A stretch of DNA of 64,000 nucleotides, taken from Halobellus sp. MBLA0158. Lineage in GTDB: Archaea > Halobacteriota > Halobacteria > Halobacteriales > Haloferacaceae. The notes below the pieces were generated by a model, which saw nothing but the letters and a program-made list of their open reading frames with translations, was not told the origin of the DNA and made no database searches. Below, piece by piece: positions 7,375 through 14,791 of this stretch. A program made the translations under genes and the position numbers. Location of the stretch: positions 124,001 to 188,000 of the forward strand of contig NZ_JBGNYA010000001.1 in the NCBI RefSeq assembly GCF_041477585.1, read 5' to 3'. Positions within the stretch are counted from its first letter, which is position 1; every line of letters starts with the position of its first letter.

Positions 7375-8679
7375 GTGCAACCGACGCTTCGGCGAGCGGG
7401 CGGGTTCGCCCTCGTTGGGACGCTCGCGGTCGCCGCCCCGGTGCTCGGCCGGGCGGCGTTCGTCCCGTTCGCCGCCGTCGCCGTCCTCGCGGCGTTCGTG
7501 ATCACGGACGGGCCGCTGTTCGACCTCTTCGCCCGGCCCGCGGACCGCCGCGAGGGTCGGCTGAACGGCCTCGCCGGCTTCTCGCTCGCGGCGGCCGGCC
7601 TCGCGATCCTCGCCACCGAACTGGGCCTGCCGACGGACCTGTACGTCGCGGCGGTGTTCGTCCTCGCGTACGGGAACCTCGGCAAGCGGCTGGTGGCCGA
7701 GACCTCCGACGAGCCGTTCCTGGGCGCCGCGGGGTTCGGCGTCGGCGGCGCCGTCGCGGGGTTCGCCGGCCAGGCGGCCGTCTCCTCGCTGACGTCGACG
7801 TCGATCGCCGTCCCCCGGTTCGCCTTCCTCGCGGTGGCGGGGACGCTCGTCGCCGCGCTCTTCCGGGAGATGCTCTTCGAGCGCGACGACCCGCTCGTGA
7901 TGCTCTCGACGGGGCTGTTGCTGTGGCTGTTCGACGCGCTCGCCGTCTCTGTCGGCGTCGTCGACGTCGGCGCCGCGCTCGCGGTCACCGTCGCGCTCGG
8001 CTACGCCTCCTACGCGCTCGGCGCGGCCTCCGTCGCCGGGATGCTCTCGGGCGTCCTCCTGGGGCTCTTGGTGATCGTCTTCGGCGGCTTCGGGTGGTTC
8101 GCCGTCCTCATCACGTTCTTCGGCGTCGGGTCGCTGTCGACGAAGTTCCGGTACGAGGAGAAGAAGCGCCGCGGCATCGCCGAGGAGAACGAGGGCGCGC
8201 GCGGCACCGGCAACGTCCTCGGCAACGCCGCCGTCGCGCTGCTGTGTGTGATCTGCTTCGCCGGCAGCCAGTCGCTCTCGGTCGAGGGCGCAGTCTTCCA
8301 GTTCGCCTTCGCGGGGTCGATGGCGGCCGCCCTCAGCGACACGCTCTCCTCGGAGATCGGCGGCCTCTACGACAGCCCGCGGCTCATCACGACCCTCGAG
8401 CCAGTCCCGCCGGGGACCGACGGCGGCGTGACCTGGCAGGGCGAGGTGTTCGGACTCCTCGGCGCGCTCGTCGTGGGCGGCGTCGCGCTCGCGCTCCTGC
8501 CGGGCGTCTCGCCGACCGGCGCGGGGGTCGTCGTCCTCGGCGGCGTCGTCGGGATGACGGCCGACAGCGTCCTCGGCGCGACCGTCGAGGGGCCGCGGTT
8601 CGGCAACGAGGCGGTGAACTTCGCCGCGACGTTCGTCGGCGCGGTCGTGAGCGGCCTCGTCGCCCTGGCGCTGTTGTAG
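7375..8679 (+). CDS. DUF92 family integral membrane protein
   Basis: A 434-residue polytopic protein with about eleven hydrophobic segments. The C-terminal half is the DUF92/TMEM19 domain: FGGFGWFAVLITFFGVGSLS, STKFRYEEKKRRGIAEENEG, RGTGNVLGNA, SDTLSSEIGGLYDSPRLI and VPPGTDGGVTWQGEVFGLLG. The family includes plant VTE6, a phytyl-phosphate kinase, so a prenyl-phosphate kinase activity is plausible but unproven. The N-terminal ~200 residues are an extra hydrophobic domain. It starts at GTG 7375, about 27 nt after cgttaagtg, and is followed after 2 bp by a GNAT gene, so the two are co-transcribed. Confidence 0.88.
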   Translation: MQPTLRRAGGFALVGTLAVAAPVLGRAAFVPFAAVAVLAAFVITDGPLFDLFARPADRREGRLNGLAGFSLAAAGLAILATELGLPTDLYVAAVFVLAYGNLGKRLVAETSDEPFLGAAGFGVGGAVAGFAGQAAVSSLTSTSIAVPRFAFLAVAGTLVAALFREMLFERDDPLVMLSTGLLLWLFDALAVSVGVVDVGAALAVTVALGYASYALGAASVAGMLSGVLLGLLVIVFGGFGWFAVLITFFGVGSLSTKFRYEEKKRRGIAEENEGARGTGNVLGNAAVALLCVICFAGSQSLSVEGAVFQFAFAGSMAAALSDTLSSEIGGLYDSPRLITTLEPVPPGTDGGVTWQGEVFGLLGALVVGGVALALLPGVSPTGAGVVVLGGVVGMTADSVLGATVEGPRFGNEAVNFAATFVGAVVSGLVALALL

Positions 8680-8681
8680 CG

Positions 8682-9173
8682 ATGCCGACGATCCGCCGCG
8701 CCCGGCCCGCGGACCTCCCGACGCTCGCGGCGCTCCAGTCCGAACTCGACGCGCCGTCGCCGGACCTCCTCGCGTCGTTCGCCGCCGTCGGCGCCTGCCT
8801 CGTCGCCGTCCCCGACGGTGAGCGGGTCGGCGTCGACCGAAATGGGGACGCGACCGACGACGGGCGGCAGCCAGTCGGCTACGTCCTCGTGGTCGGCCGC
8901 GGCGACGCGGACGGCGACGGCGGCGACGCCCACCTCGCGGAGCTGGTCGTCCACCCCGATCACCGCCGGGAGGGCTACGGCCGCGCGCTCGTCGGGGCGG
9001 CGATCGACCGGCAGGCGCCGGGGACGCGCTTGACGCTGCTCGTCGCGGTCGACAACGGCCCGGCGCGATCGCTCTACGAGTCGGTCGGCTTCCGGCCGAT
9101 CGCGTACCAGCCGCGGTTCTACGAGGACGGCGACGGACGCACCGACGCGGTCGTCTACGCCTACGACGCCTGA
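8682..9173 (+). CDS. GNAT-family N-acetyltransferase
   Basis: A 163-residue acetyltransferase. The acetyl-CoA-binding motif A is LAELVVHPDHRREGYGRALV (the R/Q-x-x-G-x-G/A pyrophosphate loop), preceded by the strand QPVGYVLVVGR and followed by ARSLYESVGFRPI of motif B. A low-complexity acidic loop (DADGDGGDA) interrupts the middle. The ATG is two bases after the DUF92 stop codon, so expression is likely coupled to it. The substrate cannot be inferred. Confidence 0.9.
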   Translation: MPTIRRARPADLPTLAALQSELDAPSPDLLASFAAVGACLVAVPDGERVGVDRNGDATDDGRQPVGYVLVVGRGDADGDGGDAHLAELVVHPDHRREGYGRALVGAAIDRQAPGTRLTLLVAVDNGPARSLYESVGFRPIAYQPRFYEDGDGRTDAVVYAYDA

Positions 9174-9192
9174 TGCGGTTACTCAGTGCGAG

Positions 9193-10869
9193 TCAGTTCG
9201 CGACGGACCGGGCCAGCTGGTCCGCCGTCAGCAGCCGGACGCCGACGGGCTTTTTCACGAACTCGCCGGTCGAATCGGCGACCGCGTGATCGACGCCGCG
9301 CTGGGCCGCGACGTCGAGGAGGCGCTGGGTGAACTCGCCGTCGACGACGGCGGCGTAGGGCGCCGGCTCGGCCTCCGAGAGCGCGTCGAAGGCCTCCTCG
9401 ACGGGGTACTCGCCGGTCGCGACGAGGTCGTCGTCGAGGAGCCGGATCCGGCCGGTGTCGCCGTCGATGACCTCGCGGACGTGGTCCCCGAGCGACTGCG
9501 GGCGGGGCGTCTCGTCCCCGGTCCCGTCCGTCTCCTGCCCGGTTTCCTCCGAGTCCGCCGCGTCCCCGTCAGCGTCGACCGACGAATCGCTCTCGGAGTC
9601 TTCGGTACGTTCGTCGGCGTCCTCGCTCGCGGGCGCGTCGGCGGGGTCGGTGTCGGCCGCGGTTTCCGCTTCGGATTCCGATTCGGACTCCGGCTCGGGA
9701 CCCGATTCCGACGCCGATTTCGACTCCGGCTCGGGACCCGATTCCGACGCCGATTTCGACTCCGACTCGGCCGCCGGTTCGGCCGCGGAGTCGGCTTCGG
9801 CACCGTCCGGTCCGCCCGTCGCCGACGCCCCGTTCAGGTCCGCCGCCGACGCCTCGGGATCGGAGTCGGCGTCGAACACGAGATCCGCGGGGTCGGCCTC
9901 CGGCGGCGGCGCGGGCGCGCGCTCGACGTCCGGGGCCGCCGACGCCGACTCAGTCGTCGGCGACCCCCTGCGAGGGTCCGCGGAGGCGTCCTCCGCGGTC
10001 GCGTCCGCGTCCCCGTCCGTGTCCGCGTCCGCGTCGGCATCGAGGTCCTCCTCGGCCGCGGCCTCGAACTCGAAGGAGTCCATCGGGACCTTGTCGCGGA
10101 GCGCCGCGAACACCTCGTGGCGCTTGAGGTCCTCGACCGAGCGGCCCGCGGGCGCGAACGCCACGTAGTCGACGTCGCCCACCTGCGAGAGCTCCCGCAG
10201 GATGAGTTCGCCGCCGCGGTCGCCGTCGAAGAAGGCCGTCGTCGTGCGCTCTTGGGTAAGCTCCGCGACCGCCTCGGGGACGTTCGTCCCCTCGACGGCG
10301 ACGGCGTTCTTGATGCCGTAGCCCAGGAGCGTCAGGACGTCCGCGCGCCCCTCGACGACGACGACGGCGTCGGAGTCGGCGACGTTCGGGCCGGCGGGCA
10401 GGCCCTCGTACTCGCCGATGTCCTCGATCCGGACGCTCTCTTTGACCTCTTCGAGGATCTCGTTGGAGGACATCACGCTCTCGTCGAACGACTCCGAGAG
10501 GAGTTCCTTCGCGCGCTCGACGACCTCGCGGCGCTTGGCCTCGCGGACGTCCTCGATCTCGGTTACCTCGACGGTGGCCCGGCAGGGCCCGACGCGGGTA
10601 ATCGTCTCCAGGGAGGCCGCGAGAATCGCGGTCTTGACCCGGTCGAGGCTGCTCGCGATGGTGATCGTCCCGAACGACTGGCCGTTCTGGGAGTCGATCT
10701 CGACGTCGATGCGTCCGACCTTCGAGGACTGCTGGAGGTCCCGGAGGTCCAGGTCGTCGCCGAGGAGCCCCTCGGTCTGGCCGAAGATGGCCCCGACGAC
10801 GTCGGAGCGCTCGACGACCCCGTTCGCGGTGATCGCTGCGTGAATGAGATATTTTTCGGTGTCTTCCAT
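9193..10869 (-). CDS. dnaG: archaeal DnaG primase-like protein with acidic low-complexity insert
   Basis: Archaeal DnaG has a TOPRIM fold; in some archaea it associates with the RNA exosome, and primase activity has been reported. The N-terminal [20 protein letters not shown] begins the family-specific domain. The TOPRIM core has [20 protein letters not shown] (catalytic Glu) and the acidic motif [13 protein letters not shown]. Between the TOPRIM region and the C-terminal domain ([20 protein letters not shown]) is a disordered insert of about 170 residues made mostly of D, E, S, A and P, with a perfect tandem duplication. The total of 558 residues is longer than most homologues because of this insert. 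The ATG is at 10869. Confidence 0.95.
   Translation of the reverse strand: MEDTEKYLIHAAITANGVVERSDVVGAIFGQTEGLLGDDLDLRDLQQSSKVGRIDVEIDSQNGQSFGTITIASSLDRVKTAILAASLETITRVGPCRATVEVTEIEDVREAKRREVVERAKELLSESFDESVMSSNEILEEVKESVRIEDIGEYEGLPAGPNVADSDAVVVVEGRADVLTLLGYGIKNAVAVEGTNVPEAVAELTQERTTTAFFDGDRGGELILRELSQVGDVDYVAFAPAGRSVEDLKRHEVFAALRDKVPMDSFEFEAAAEEDLDADADADTDGDADATAEDASADPRRGSPTTESASAAPDVERAPAPPPEADPADLVFDADSDPEASAADLNGASATGGPDGAEADSAAEPAAESESKSASESGPEPESKSASESGPEPESESESEAETAADTDPADAPASEDADERTEDSESDSSVDADGDAADSEETGQETDGTGDETPRPQSLGDHVREVIDGDTGRIRLLDDDLVATGEYPVEEAFDALSEAEPAPYAAVVDGEFTQRLLDVAAQRGVDHAVADSTGEFVKKPVGVRLLTADQLARSVAN
9686..9757 (-). repeat. perfect 36-bp tandem duplication in dnaG acidic linker
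   Basis: Units 9686-9721 and 9722-9757 are identical at the DNA level and encode the 12-residue unit [12 protein letters not shown] twice, followed by a degenerate ESESESE run. Identity at the DNA level points to a recent slippage or recombination event in a region free to vary. Confidence 0.9.
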
Positions 10870-11335
10870 TGGTGAATCCCCCCGTGAGGGCGGCGTGATG
10901 GTGATGTGCGCGTCATGGGAAGCCCGATGACGTCATTATATATGGGACGCTCGCGGCAAATAACTATCGTGTCGGAGACAGAATATGATAATCGCGCGGT
11001 CGTCGCCGACGCGAGCCGCACGGCGCCGGAAGGCGGCGGCGAGTGCAGAACGCCGCCAGGCCGGCGAAGACGGGCGTGAAATCCCGGTCCGGGATGGCGG
11101 GTGTGGTCCCAGACCGCCGCCCGGACCGCACGACGACGACCACTCGAATAAGTAACAATTTTTCGTCCGGATTGTCGCCTCGGGCGCATCAGGGTGCTGA
11201 GATGACAGTCCATCGATCGCGATCTGTATCATCGATCACTACCGCTCGCCCTTATCGAAGAAAAATTCTCTTCGGTAGTGGTCTTCGAACTTCGAAAGAC
11301 AATTTTTACGTGTACCGAGCGATGAGAGAGATTCG
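10870..11335. promoter_or_regulatory. 466-bp divergent intergenic region between dnaG and the symporter operon
   Basis: The region holds a strong ttatata box (10937-10943) beside the palindrome ATGACGTCAT (10927-10936). The box could serve dnaG on the minus strand with a ~45-nt leader. On the plus strand a GTG at 10969 is 27-30 nt downstream and opens a 36-codon frame (10969-11079) beginning MSETEYDNRAVVADASR, whose reality is uncertain. Nested inverted repeats at 11237-11280, a near-palindrome at 11281-11300 and a tttttac box at about 11303 precede the symporter genes. I see no tRNA or other structured RNA. Confidence 0.6.
11237..11280. promoter_or_regulatory. nested inverted repeats upstream of the symporter operon
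   Basis: The outer arms CACTACCG (11237-11244) and CGGTAGTG (11273-11280) are a perfect 8-bp inverted repeat. Inside, CGAAGA (11256-11261) and TCTTCG (11269-11274) form a second 6-bp repeat sharing bases with the outer right arm. A third palindromic stretch, gtcttcgaa-c-ttcgaaagac, follows at 11281-11300, just before the likely TATA box. This is consistent with a regulator-binding site controlling the transporter. Confidence 0.45.
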
Positions 11336-11569
11336 ATGACGCGAAAGAAGACCGATTATCTTTGGATCGGGGTCTTCGCTGTACTCGTGACGTTCGCGAT
11401 TCCGTGGTTCCTCTGGCGGGACGCGGCGACCTGGCAGGGGCTGCCCGCGTGGCTGTGGTGGCACATCGGGTGGATGGCGCTCGCGTCGGTCGCGTTCTGG
11501 CTCTTCACGCGCGGCGCGTGGGACCGCGGGATGGACGTCGACCCCGAGGAGGTGGGCTTCGATGGCTGA
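11336..11569 (+). CDS. DUF3311 small membrane protein
   Basis: A 77-residue protein with two transmembrane helices (DYLWIGVFAVLVTFAIPWFL and WLWWHIGWMALASVAFWLF) and a short charged C terminus. DUF3311 proteins are typically encoded directly upstream of a sodium:solute symporter and are presumed accessory subunits. Its last 8 bases overlap the start of the symporter gene, so translation is coupled. The ATG at 11336 lies about 28 nt after tttttacg, consistent with a leaderless transcript. Confidence 0.85.
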   Translation: MTRKKTDYLWIGVFAVLVTFAIPWFLWRDAATWQGLPAWLWWHIGWMALASVAFWLFTRGAWDRGMDVDPEEVGFDG

Positions 11570-13061
11570 GTCGCTCGCCGTCCAGTTGGGCGTCGTCGGC
11601 GCGTACCTCCTCGTGGCGCTCGCGGTCGGGCTGGTCGCCTACCGGCTCACCGGCCGCGACGCGGAGGATTACTACCTGGCGAGTCGGTCGATCGGAACCC
11701 TGGTGCTGCTCTTTACGACGTTCGCGACGCTGCTGTCGGCGTTCACCTTCTTCGGCGGCCCCACCCTCGCCTACCGGGCCGGGCCGGAGTGGATCCTCGT
11801 GATGGGGCTGATGGACGGGATCATCTTCGCGATCCTGTGGTACCTGATCGGCTACCGCCAGTGGCTGATCGGGAAGGTCCGCGGCTACGTCACGCTGGGC
11901 GAGATGCTCGGCGACCGCTTCGGCTCCCGGCGCCTCCGGGCGCTCGTGGCGGGCGTCTCGCTGTTCTGGCTGTTCCCGTACGTGATGCTCCAGCAGATGG
12001 GCGCGGGCGAGGCCATCGTCGGCCTCACGAACGGCGCGGTCCCCTACTGGGTCGGCGCCGCGGCCATCACGCTGTTCATGATCGTCTACGTCGTCGCCGC
12101 GGGCCTCCGCGGCGTCGCCTGGACCGACACGATCCAGGGGCTCTTCATGCTCGGGATCGTCTGGCTCGCCGTCGTCTGGGTGCTCTCCAGCGCCGGCGGG
12201 CTCGAATCGGTTTCGGCGTCGATGGCCGAGTCGAAGCCCGAGTTCCTGGCGCTCGGCGGCGGCCTCTACTCGCCGCAGTGGATGATCTCGACGGCGGTGA
12301 CGATCGCGTTCGGGGTCACGATGTTCCCGCAGATCAATCAGCGCTTCTTCGTCGCGAAGGACGTCGGCGTCCTGAAGCGGTCGTTCGCGCTGTGGCCCGT
12401 GCTCGTCGTCCTGCTCTTCGTCCCCGCCTTCCTGCTCGGGTCGTGGGCCGCGGGGCTGGGCGTCGCGGTGCCGGAGGGCGCGAACGTGATCCCGCTCCTC
12501 CTGAACGAGTACACCCCCGCGTGGTTCGCGGCGCTCGTGATCGCGGGCGCGATGGCGGCGATGATGTCCTCGTCGGATTCGATGCTGCTGTCGGGATCGT
12601 CGTACCTGACGCGGGACCTCTATCGGCCCTTCGTGAACCCCGAGGCCACCGACGAGCGCGAGGCGTGGATCGCCCGGGTCGGCGTCGCCGCCTTCGCGGT
12701 CGGGACCTTCGCGGTCAGCCTGTTCCGCCCCGGCACGCTGATCACCGTCGGCGACACCGCCTTCGGCGGCTACGCCCAGCTGGCGCTCCCGGTGCTGGTC
12801 GCGCTCTACTGGCCGAAGACGACCCGGCAGGGGATGTTCGCGGGGATTGTCGGCTCGCAGGCGTTCTACCTCCTGCACGTGTTCCTGCCCGCCGTCACCG
12901 TCGGCGGCGTGACGGTCTTCGGCACGACGTACTTCACCTGGGACTTCGCGCTCTACGGGATGGCCCTCTCGCTCGTGCTGACCGTCGGCGGGTCGCTGCT
13001 CACGACCGCCGACGCCGACGAGCGGGCCGAGACGTTCACCGTCGGGACGCGGGCGGACTGA
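11562..13061 (+). CDS. sodium:solute symporter (SSS family)
   Basis: A 499-residue permease of the SSS family with about 13 membrane segments. Family marks include LVAYRLTGRDAEDYYLASRS near the N terminus, GGPTLAYRAGPEWILVMG in the first core helices, and GAMAAMMSSSDSMLLSGSSY, the conserved region near the Na+ site. The substrate cannot be fixed; SSS proteins paired with a DUF3311 subunit are often annotated as carboxylate or pantothenate-type transporters. It overlaps the DUF3311 gene by 8 bp. The inverted repeats upstream of that gene suggest regulated expression. Confidence 0.9.
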   Translation: MAESLAVQLGVVGAYLLVALAVGLVAYRLTGRDAEDYYLASRSIGTLVLLFTTFATLLSAFTFFGGPTLAYRAGPEWILVMGLMDGIIFAILWYLIGYRQWLIGKVRGYVTLGEMLGDRFGSRRLRALVAGVSLFWLFPYVMLQQMGAGEAIVGLTNGAVPYWVGAAAITLFMIVYVVAAGLRGVAWTDTIQGLFMLGIVWLAVVWVLSSAGGLESVSASMAESKPEFLALGGGLYSPQWMISTAVTIAFGVTMFPQINQRFFVAKDVGVLKRSFALWPVLVVLLFVPAFLLGSWAAGLGVAVPEGANVIPLLLNEYTPAWFAALVIAGAMAAMMSSSDSMLLSGSSYLTRDLYRPFVNPEATDEREAWIARVGVAAFAVGTFAVSLFRPGTLITVGDTAFGGYAQLALPVLVALYWPKTTRQGMFAGIVGSQAFYLLHVFLPAVTVGGVTVFGTTYFTWDFALYGMALSLVLTVGGSLLTTADADERAETFTVGTRAD

Positions 13062-13184
13062 CGGCGGCCCGCTCGGGCTCTGGCGACTCGCCCGCGGCCG
13101 CGGCCCCGTCGTCCACGGCGGCCCGCGTTGCCGGGAGACGGGACCGAGCGAAGCGCTCTTTGTCGATCGTTCCGAGTGTGAGGT

Positions 13185-13979
13185 ATGAACGAACCGGGCG
13201 TACAGTCGCTCGTGGACCAGGAGACGATGGCCGCGCGCGTCGACGCCGGCGCGGTCCCCGCGTGGGTGCAGCGGCACTTCGAGACGTTCACCGACGCCCT
13301 CCTCGGCGAGCGGAACGGCACGCCGTTCCCGTGTCACTTCGGCACGCAGTCGGTCCGTGACGGCGAGCCACTCTACACGGCGGTCCCCTCGACGACCGAT
13401 CCCGACGCCCTCCTGTCGTTCCGCGACACCCTGCTGGAGTACCTCGACACCTATCCCGACGCGCCGGGGCGGGCGTCGCTCGTGACGTTCTTCGAGCCGC
13501 CGGAGGAGCCGTGGGCCGAAGCCGACTACCACGAGGCGCTGTGGCACGTCCTCCAGTTCCTGCACGTCCACGACCCCGAGCCCTGGCCCGCGGAGATCCC
13601 GACCGACCCCGACGACCCCCACTGGGAGTTCTGCTTCGGCGGCGAGCCGATGTTCCCGACCTGCCGGGCGCCGTTCTACGACGAGCGGCAGAGCCGCTAC
13701 TGCCCGGTCGGCCTGGAGATCACCTTCCAGCCGCGGGCGCTCTTCGAGGGGATCACCCACGACACCGAGGCGGGCCAGCGCGCCCGCGAGCAGATCCAGG
13801 GGCGCCTGGAGGAGTACGACGGCGTCTGTCCGCACGCCGACCTGGGCGACTGGGGCGTCGAGGGCGACCGCGAGTGGCCGCAGTACCTCTTCCGGGAAGA
13901 CCCCGCGCAGTCGCCCGACGAGTGTCCGATCGAGGTGACCCGCGAGCACCCGAAGGCCGCGCCGCCGGCCGACGACTGA
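13185..13979 (+). CDS. YqcI/YcgG family protein
   Basis: A 264-residue soluble protein of the YqcI/YcgG family (function unknown). Recognisable segments are [72 protein letters not shown] and [20 protein letters not shown]. Several conserved Cys and His residues (CHFG, CFGG, FPTC, YCPVG, VCPHAD) could bind a metal, but this is inference. It starts at ATG 13185, ~27 nt after gctctttgtcg, and is followed 23 bp later by a cysteine hydrolase gene, so the two may form an operon. Confidence 0.85.
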   Translation: MNEPGVQSLVDQETMAARVDAGAVPAWVQRHFETFTDALLGERNGTPFPCHFGTQSVRDGEPLYTAVPSTTDPDALLSFRDTLLEYLDTYPDAPGRASLVTFFEPPEEPWAEADYHEALWHVLQFLHVHDPEPWPAEIPTDPDDPHWEFCFGGEPMFPTCRAPFYDERQSRYCPVGLEITFQPRALFEGITHDTEAGQRAREQIQGRLEEYDGVCPHADLGDWGVEGDREWPQYLFREDPAQSPDECPIEVTREHPKAAPPADD

Positions 13980-14002
13980 GAGAGGACCACGACGAGAGAC
14001 CG

Positions 14003-14653
14003 ATGACGACCGACGCATCCACCGGAACCGACGGCGCGCTCGCCCTCGACGATCGGGCCGCGCTCGTGCTCGTGGACCTCCAGACCGGCTTCGACGACCC
14101 GGCGTGGGGCGAGCGCAACAACCCCGACGCCGAGGCCAACGCCGCCCGCCTGCTGGCGGCCTGGCGCGCCGCGGACCGACCGCTGGTCCACGTCCGCCAC
14201 GACTCCACGGAGCCCGACTCGCCGCTCCGCGGCGACGCCCCCGGCTTCGCGTGGAAGCCCGAGACCGCGCCCGCCGACGGCGAGACCGTGATGACAAAGC
14301 GGGTGAACGCGGCGTTCGTCGGGACCGACCTGGAGGCGTGGCTCCGGGAGCGGGGCTGTGAGTCCGTCGTCGTCGTCGGCCTCACCACCGACCACTGCGT
14401 CTCGACGACGACGCGGCTGGCGGAGAACCTCGGCTTCGCGCCGGTGGTCGTCTCGGACGCGACCGCGACCTTCGAGCGCGACGCCCCCGACGGGACGCAC
14501 TACGGGGCCGAGGAGATGCACCGGACCGCGCTGACCCACCTCCACGGGGAGTTCGCGGCGGTGGCGACGACGGCGGAAGTGTTCGCGGCGGTCGACGCCG
14601 CGGGCGCCGCGGCCGGGGACGACGACCGACCGTCGACGGCCGACCGCGGCTGA
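14003..14653 (+). CDS. isochorismatase-fold cysteine hydrolase
   Basis: A 216-residue member of the isochorismatase/nicotinamidase superfamily. The triad is visible: Asp in [13 protein letters not shown], Lys in [19 protein letters not shown], and the nucleophilic Cys in [20 protein letters not shown]. These enzymes hydrolyse amides such as nicotinamide, or related substrates; the sequence does not fix the substrate. The C-terminal ~15 residues are a disordered acidic tail. It follows the YqcI/YcgG-like gene by 23 bp. Confidence 0.92.
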   Translation: MTTDASTGTDGALALDDRAALVLVDLQTGFDDPAWGERNNPDAEANAARLLAAWRAADRPLVHVRHDSTEPDSPLRGDAPGFAWKPETAPADGETVMTKRVNAAFVGTDLEAWLRERGCESVVVVGLTTDHCVSTTTRLAENLGFAPVVVSDATATFERDAPDGTHYGAEEMHRTALTHLHGEFAAVATTAEVFAAVDAAGAAAGDDDRPSTADRG

Positions 14654-14694
14654 GAAGATTACGCGCCGCCGCGGGCCGAAATCTAGTCTCGGAA

Positions 14695-14723
14695 ACATTT
14701 AGCCGCTTTTATTAGCGAAATGT
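14695..14723. promoter_or_regulatory. operator-like inverted repeat spanning the histidine kinase promoter
   Basis: ACATTTAGC (14695-14703) and GCGAAATGT (14715-14723) form a 9-bp inverted repeat with one mismatch around an 11-nt spacer containing cttttatta, a good TATA candidate. A transcript from it would have a ~55-nt leader before ATG 14792. A dimeric repressor bound here would block TBP. Confidence 0.45.
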
Positions 14724-14791
14724 CCTAGCAACGTAGTATCGATGGGGACGCGCGAGCGGCAGTCGCGAGCAGTCGTGGGAGTCGTGCGAAG

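Noticed and set aside
5694-7988. 764-codon frame containing the second cis-prenyltransferase
   Set aside because: Only the C-terminal 202 residues (from GTG 6302) resemble a protein family; the rest is antisense to the RCK and DUF92 genes and of low-complexity composition.
6564-9757. Short tandem repeats as a possible CRISPR array
   Set aside because: Both repeats (6564-6629, 9686-9757) are direct head-to-tail duplications without spacers, lie inside coding frames and keep the reading frame.
10936-11232. 98-codon minus-strand frame in the dnaG-symporter gap
   Set aside because: Starts with an unremarkable leader, has Ser/Pro/Arg-rich composition and no positional promoter; I prefer regulatory DNA here.
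11505-14297. 930-codon open frame on the minus strand opposite the symporter and following genes
   Set aside because: Arg/Asp/Glu/Pro-rich translation without domain pattern, antisense to well-supported genes; long shadow frames are expected at this GC content.
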